Under the pieces are notes generated by a model. That model made no database searches. It was given only the letters and a program-made list of their open reading frames with translations, and had not been told where the DNA came from. Made by a program: the position numbers and the translations under genes. A DNA stretch of 31,108 nt from a virus: IMG/VR virus record IMGVR_UViG_3300037258_001226, positions 1-31,108 of that record; one strand, given 5' to 3'. Below are positions 29,701 to 31,108 of the stretch, piece after piece (within the stretch, counting starts at the first letter, position 1; each line of letters begins with the position of its first letter).

Positions 29701-31013
29701 GGGCGGTCATCGGCGTGCAGGTCACCGCCGCCGGGATCCTGCAGCTGGCCGCCAGCTCGGACTACGGTGCGGCGTCGCCCACCTTCGCCGTGGCCAGCGC
29801 CGGGACAGTGCCGGGCCCGGTCACCTTCGCCGGCCTGGGGTCGGGCACCTACACGCCCGGGCCCGGGGTGTTCTTCGCCGACGCCCAGGCCTGGGGCTTC
29901 GGCAACTTCGGCGCCGGGACCAACGGTGTCAGCGGCGACTCCGGTGGTGGCGGCGGCGGCGGTGAGTGGGCGGGCAACCCGAAGCTGCCCTGCCAGCCCG
30001 GGGTGCCGGTCCCCTGGAATGTCGGGGCGACGACCACGATCGGCACCGGCGCGCTGCAGGTCCTCGCGCACGCTGGCCAGTCCGGCACCTCCGGCGGGTC
30101 ACCGCTCGGCGGCCTGGGTGGCCACGGCAGCACCGCGCCGCTGCATAACAACGGTGGCGCGGGGGCGTCGGTGCCCGGCGGTGGTGGCGGCAGCTCGGCC
30201 GGGCCCGGCGGCCCGGGCAACGACGCGACCGACACCTCCGGCGCCCCGGCGGTCACCGGCGGCGGCCCGGGCGGTGACGAGGACGCCGTCCCGGCCACCG
30301 GCCCGGGCGGTGGTGGCGGGGGGTCCAGCGACAACACCAACGGGCAGGCCGGCGCGGCCGGGCAGGTGCAGTTCACCCCGCTGACCGCCGGCCAGTCCGG
30401 GTTCCACATCGCCGTGATCTGCGCACCGGGCGGCGTCGCGACCCTGTACGTCAACAACCAGGCCGCCGGGTCCCTGCAGCTGCCCGCCGGCGCCACCTAC
30501 AACTGGCAGACCCTCGGCGGGCCGATGGGCGGCGGGCAGGGCGCGTCCGGGTGGAACGGGTCCATCGGCCTGTACGGCGTCTACGGCGCCGCGCTGGACC
30601 CGGTCCGGGTCGCGACCCGGTTCACCGCCGGGACCACCGGCTTCGCGGGCCTGACCACCGGCTACATGATCTCCGCCCTGGCCCGCTACTGCGCCATCCC
30701 GCCGCAGTGGTACACCCCGCCGTCCGGCACCGGCGACCCATCCCAGGGCCTGTCCACGGTCAGCTACATGGACCTGACCGGCACCCAGCCCCTGGCCCAG
30801 ATGCAGCTGTACGAGCAGGCCGAAGGCGGGTTCCTGTACGCCAGCGCGGCCGGCCGGCTGACCTTCGCTGACCGCGCCCAAGGCTACGCGGCCGGGTCCG
30901 CCGCCCAGCCACCGTTCGTGCTGACCGCGGGCCAGTACGAGCAGGACACCCTGTTCAAGTCCAACGACCAGTACCTGCTCAACGGCCAGGCCCTAGTAGC
31001 TCGTCAGTCCTGA
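26709..31013 (+). CDS. Minor tail (tail-tip) protein with glycine-rich and lectin-like domains, 3' end replaced by an IS
   Basis: A 1434-residue frame. Residues ~1-215 are beta-sandwich repeats rich in Ala/Thr. Residues ~225-430 form a glycine-rich domain like those at receptor-binding tips. Residues ~440-545 have PxFPLRGPVGPARPPRFRRG repeats. Residues ~550-720 resemble a carbohydrate-binding module. Residues ~730-900 (DVTPWARADTPWTVGHGRQD, GTIDNTSGWFTTG) match actinophage minor tail proteins. Residues ~970-1290 resemble a concanavalin/LamG lectin domain (GFSFECWANCTT; FHIAVICAPGGVATLYVNNQ) interrupted by a second glycine-rich insert (~1040-1224). From ~30994 the sequence is IS DNA, so the last ~6 residues and the stop are foreign and the native C-terminus is lost. 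Likely host-binding. Confidence 0.85.
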   Translation: MSLGTPYALGAASTATAAAAVTAATSTALGDAIVVGLGSSSTASVITSVTDTQGNIYQPYKSNATAQFGAVWAAFAALPLTGGTDIITVTFTSATGQKNITALGCPGILGFGAAVDTAAAASANGTSTAPSATTGTLANSGELLVGLITGANAGGAPGSVTAGWTQIEQEHSGSNEWSTLLYQVAPSVTAVTLAAAITSAAWSVIIVPLIPTAAGQTAISYPVAGTSSWVPVAGIQPGALIEGWGPGGGSAGGEGTGGGAGAYAAVLFNPVAGTSYPVVTGAGGTAGTSTAAGGNGTPTSFNTSTMVAAPGGGGHVSSTAGAGGTTGASTGTTLHAGGASGTATSGTSGSGGGGSAGPAAAGNAGANSSGSGSVAGAVAVAGGGPGGPSGGSAGNGVPAPYGPGGGAGAGGGSKPGAAGLPGLVQITFTVAATGPAPVVPLDGPVGPRRGPGYWRRGRMQGSAGAPVVQPPITPAPVFPLRGPVGPARPPRFRRGSAQGSAGVPVTQPPITPAPVFPLRGPVGPARPPRFRRGSARGSAGVPVTINVVCGPAAGLLEGNELSRADSDFETWTGNWTAGPNTSVDQSVDGGGYTGCFALQMTATAGGQVSATSPLMPSYAGAANIGSGYMAAQLPGRAGQLTLTWYDAGFTPLATVTTSTLLLATATPWTPFAGNGGAPAGTAWYSLAFTGSGLTAGESVFADLVYAADSPMQVLISWNAPPLAVQPLFVDVTPWARADTPWTVGHGRQDNVTETQTGPLAGTIDNTSGWFTTGGSAVASPWAPGVKIGRRIQVNLPDEFGQFWTRFDGQLTEVPTEWTGANAAEAFSAIAASDLLALLNRLPNLATWTQEEMGADQPIALYALNDPTGSTQASDSAGNGAAPLVVRTYGAQPVTPLAWWQILFHLDAGSPPSTVPAGTAVPTAGIPLTETRTDATTGELSGPLPTWLFTPSASAVAQLEGPLPQPVTAAAGFSFECWANCTTPLAAQTLMMLGSKAAGAVIGVQVTAAGILQLAASSDYGAASPTFAVASAGTVPGPVTFAGLGSGTYTPGPGVFFADAQAWGFGNFGAGTNGVSGDSGGGGGGGEWAGNPKLPCQPGVPVPWNVGATTTIGTGALQVLAHAGQSGTSGGSPLGGLGGHGSTAPLHNNGGAGASVPGGGGGSSAGPGGPGNDATDTSGAPAVTGGGPGGDEDAVPATGPGGGGGGSSDNTNGQAGAAGQVQFTPLTAGQSGFHIAVICAPGGVATLYVNNQAAGSLQLPAGATYNWQTLGGPMGGGQGASGWNGSIGLYGVYGAALDPVRVATRFTAGTTGFAGLTTGYMISALARYCAIPPQWYTPPSGTGDPSQGLSTVSYMDLTGTQPLAQMQLYEQAEGGFLYASAAGRLTFADRAQGYAAGSAAQPPFVLTAGQYEQDTLFKSNDQYLLNGQALVARQS
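28113..28314 (+). repeat. Tandem 114-bp direct repeat in the tail-tip gene
   Basis: Bases 28113-28200 recur identically at 28227-28314 (88 bases, period 114 = 38 codons), and the following 26 bases are also similar. A more diverged first copy is visible at about 28010-28110 (PVVPLDGPVGPRRGPGYWRR). The unit encodes a proline- and arginine-rich segment with FPLRGPVGPARPPRFRRG. Confidence 0.9.
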
Positions 31014-31108
31014 ATTGCGGGGTACAGGTGCTTGAGTTTGATGCGGGCATCCTCGGTGGTAAAGCGCCAGTCGACGCCACGACCAGAAGCGTTGCGTGCC
31101 GCCTGCCA
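30994..31108 (-). mobile_element. End of an IS630-family insertion sequence, partial
   Basis: The phage reading frame ends in unrelated DNA at CTAG (30993-30996). IS630-family elements insert at TA and duplicate it, so TA at 30994-30995 (or 30997-30998) is the probable junction. The transposase stop lies only ~10 bases inside, as is usual. The other end is beyond the window. Confidence 0.75.
31004..31108 (-). CDS. IS630-family transposase, C-terminal fragment
   Basis: On the minus strand the frame from 31108 to the TGA at 31006-31004 gives 34 residues: NASGRGVDWRFTTEDARIKL, then KHLYPAIQD. The VDWRFTT.DARIKL..LYP ending is the characteristic C-terminus of IS630 transposases (DDE superfamily). 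The catalytic residues would be upstream, outside the window. Its base composition is lower in G+C than the phage genes, consistent with a separate origin. Confidence 0.85.
   Translation of the reverse strand, partial: WQAARNASGRGVDWRFTTEDARIKLKHLYPAIQD

Noticed and set aside
30994-31013. Natural end of the tail-tip protein (…LVARQS)
   Set aside because: These bases belong to the IS630 end; the antisense strand encodes the conserved transposase C-terminus, so the stop is accidental.
1-31108. tRNA genes, integrase, repressor or lysis genes
   Set aside because: I looked for cloverleaf-type sequences and for recombinase, repressor, amidase or holin signatures and saw none that I could support.

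Overview
The window is a stretch of a very G+C-rich actinobacterial temperate siphophage or prophage. The evidence is strong G/C third-position bias, GTG starts, and dozens of same-strand genes joined by ATGA/GTGA overlaps. It also carries an uninterrupted HK97-type head and tail module: small and large terminase, portal, prohead protease, major capsid protein, head-tail connector, tail tube, tail assembly chaperone with frameshift, tape measure and minor tail protein. Every phage gene reads on the + strand. The last ~115 bases hold the 3' end of an IS630-family transposase on the - strand, inserted into the minor tail gene. This favours an integrated, probably damaged prophage over a free phage genome. 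No integrase, repressor, lysis genes or tRNA are visible.

Layout. Positions 1-2897 form a tightly coupled operon of small proteins, including a J-domain (HPD) protein. Positions 2898-6786 hold short transcription units separated by GC-rich hairpins: a secreted protein, two small proteins, a replication-initiator-like protein, a DUF6745-type protein with a 35-copy tetrapeptide repeat, and a conserved small protein. Positions 6787-10408 run from a ParB-family protein through several zinc-ribbon proteins to an HNH endonuclease. Four sites matching the chromosomal parS consensus lie at 8840-8915, inside the start of a zinc-ribbon gene. Positions 10451-15656 are packaging, portal and protease genes. 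Positions 15657-20998 are capsid and connector genes, with a good promoter and structured leader before the capsid gene. Positions 21011-31013 are tail genes.

How the genes work together. HNH and terminase subunits package DNA through the portal into a protease-matured HK97-fold capsid. Connector and completion proteins join it to a tail built of tube protein, chaperones G and G-T, and tape measure. A large lectin- and glycine-rich-domain protein sits at the tip. The left half probably supplies replication, maintenance and accessory functions.

Most notable points: (1) a parS array written into a protein-coding gene about 660 bp after a ParB gene, with no ParA in the window; (2) a likely undescribed programmed -1 frameshift (GGGTTTG plus hairpin) in a small membrane-protein gene, besides the expected tail-chaperone frameshift (CCCGGGA); (3) a 12-bp repeat tract open in several frames; (4) a frameshifted HicA-like gene; (5) an IS630 insertion cutting the tail-tip gene. 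All functional calls come from reading the translations by eye; no database search was run.
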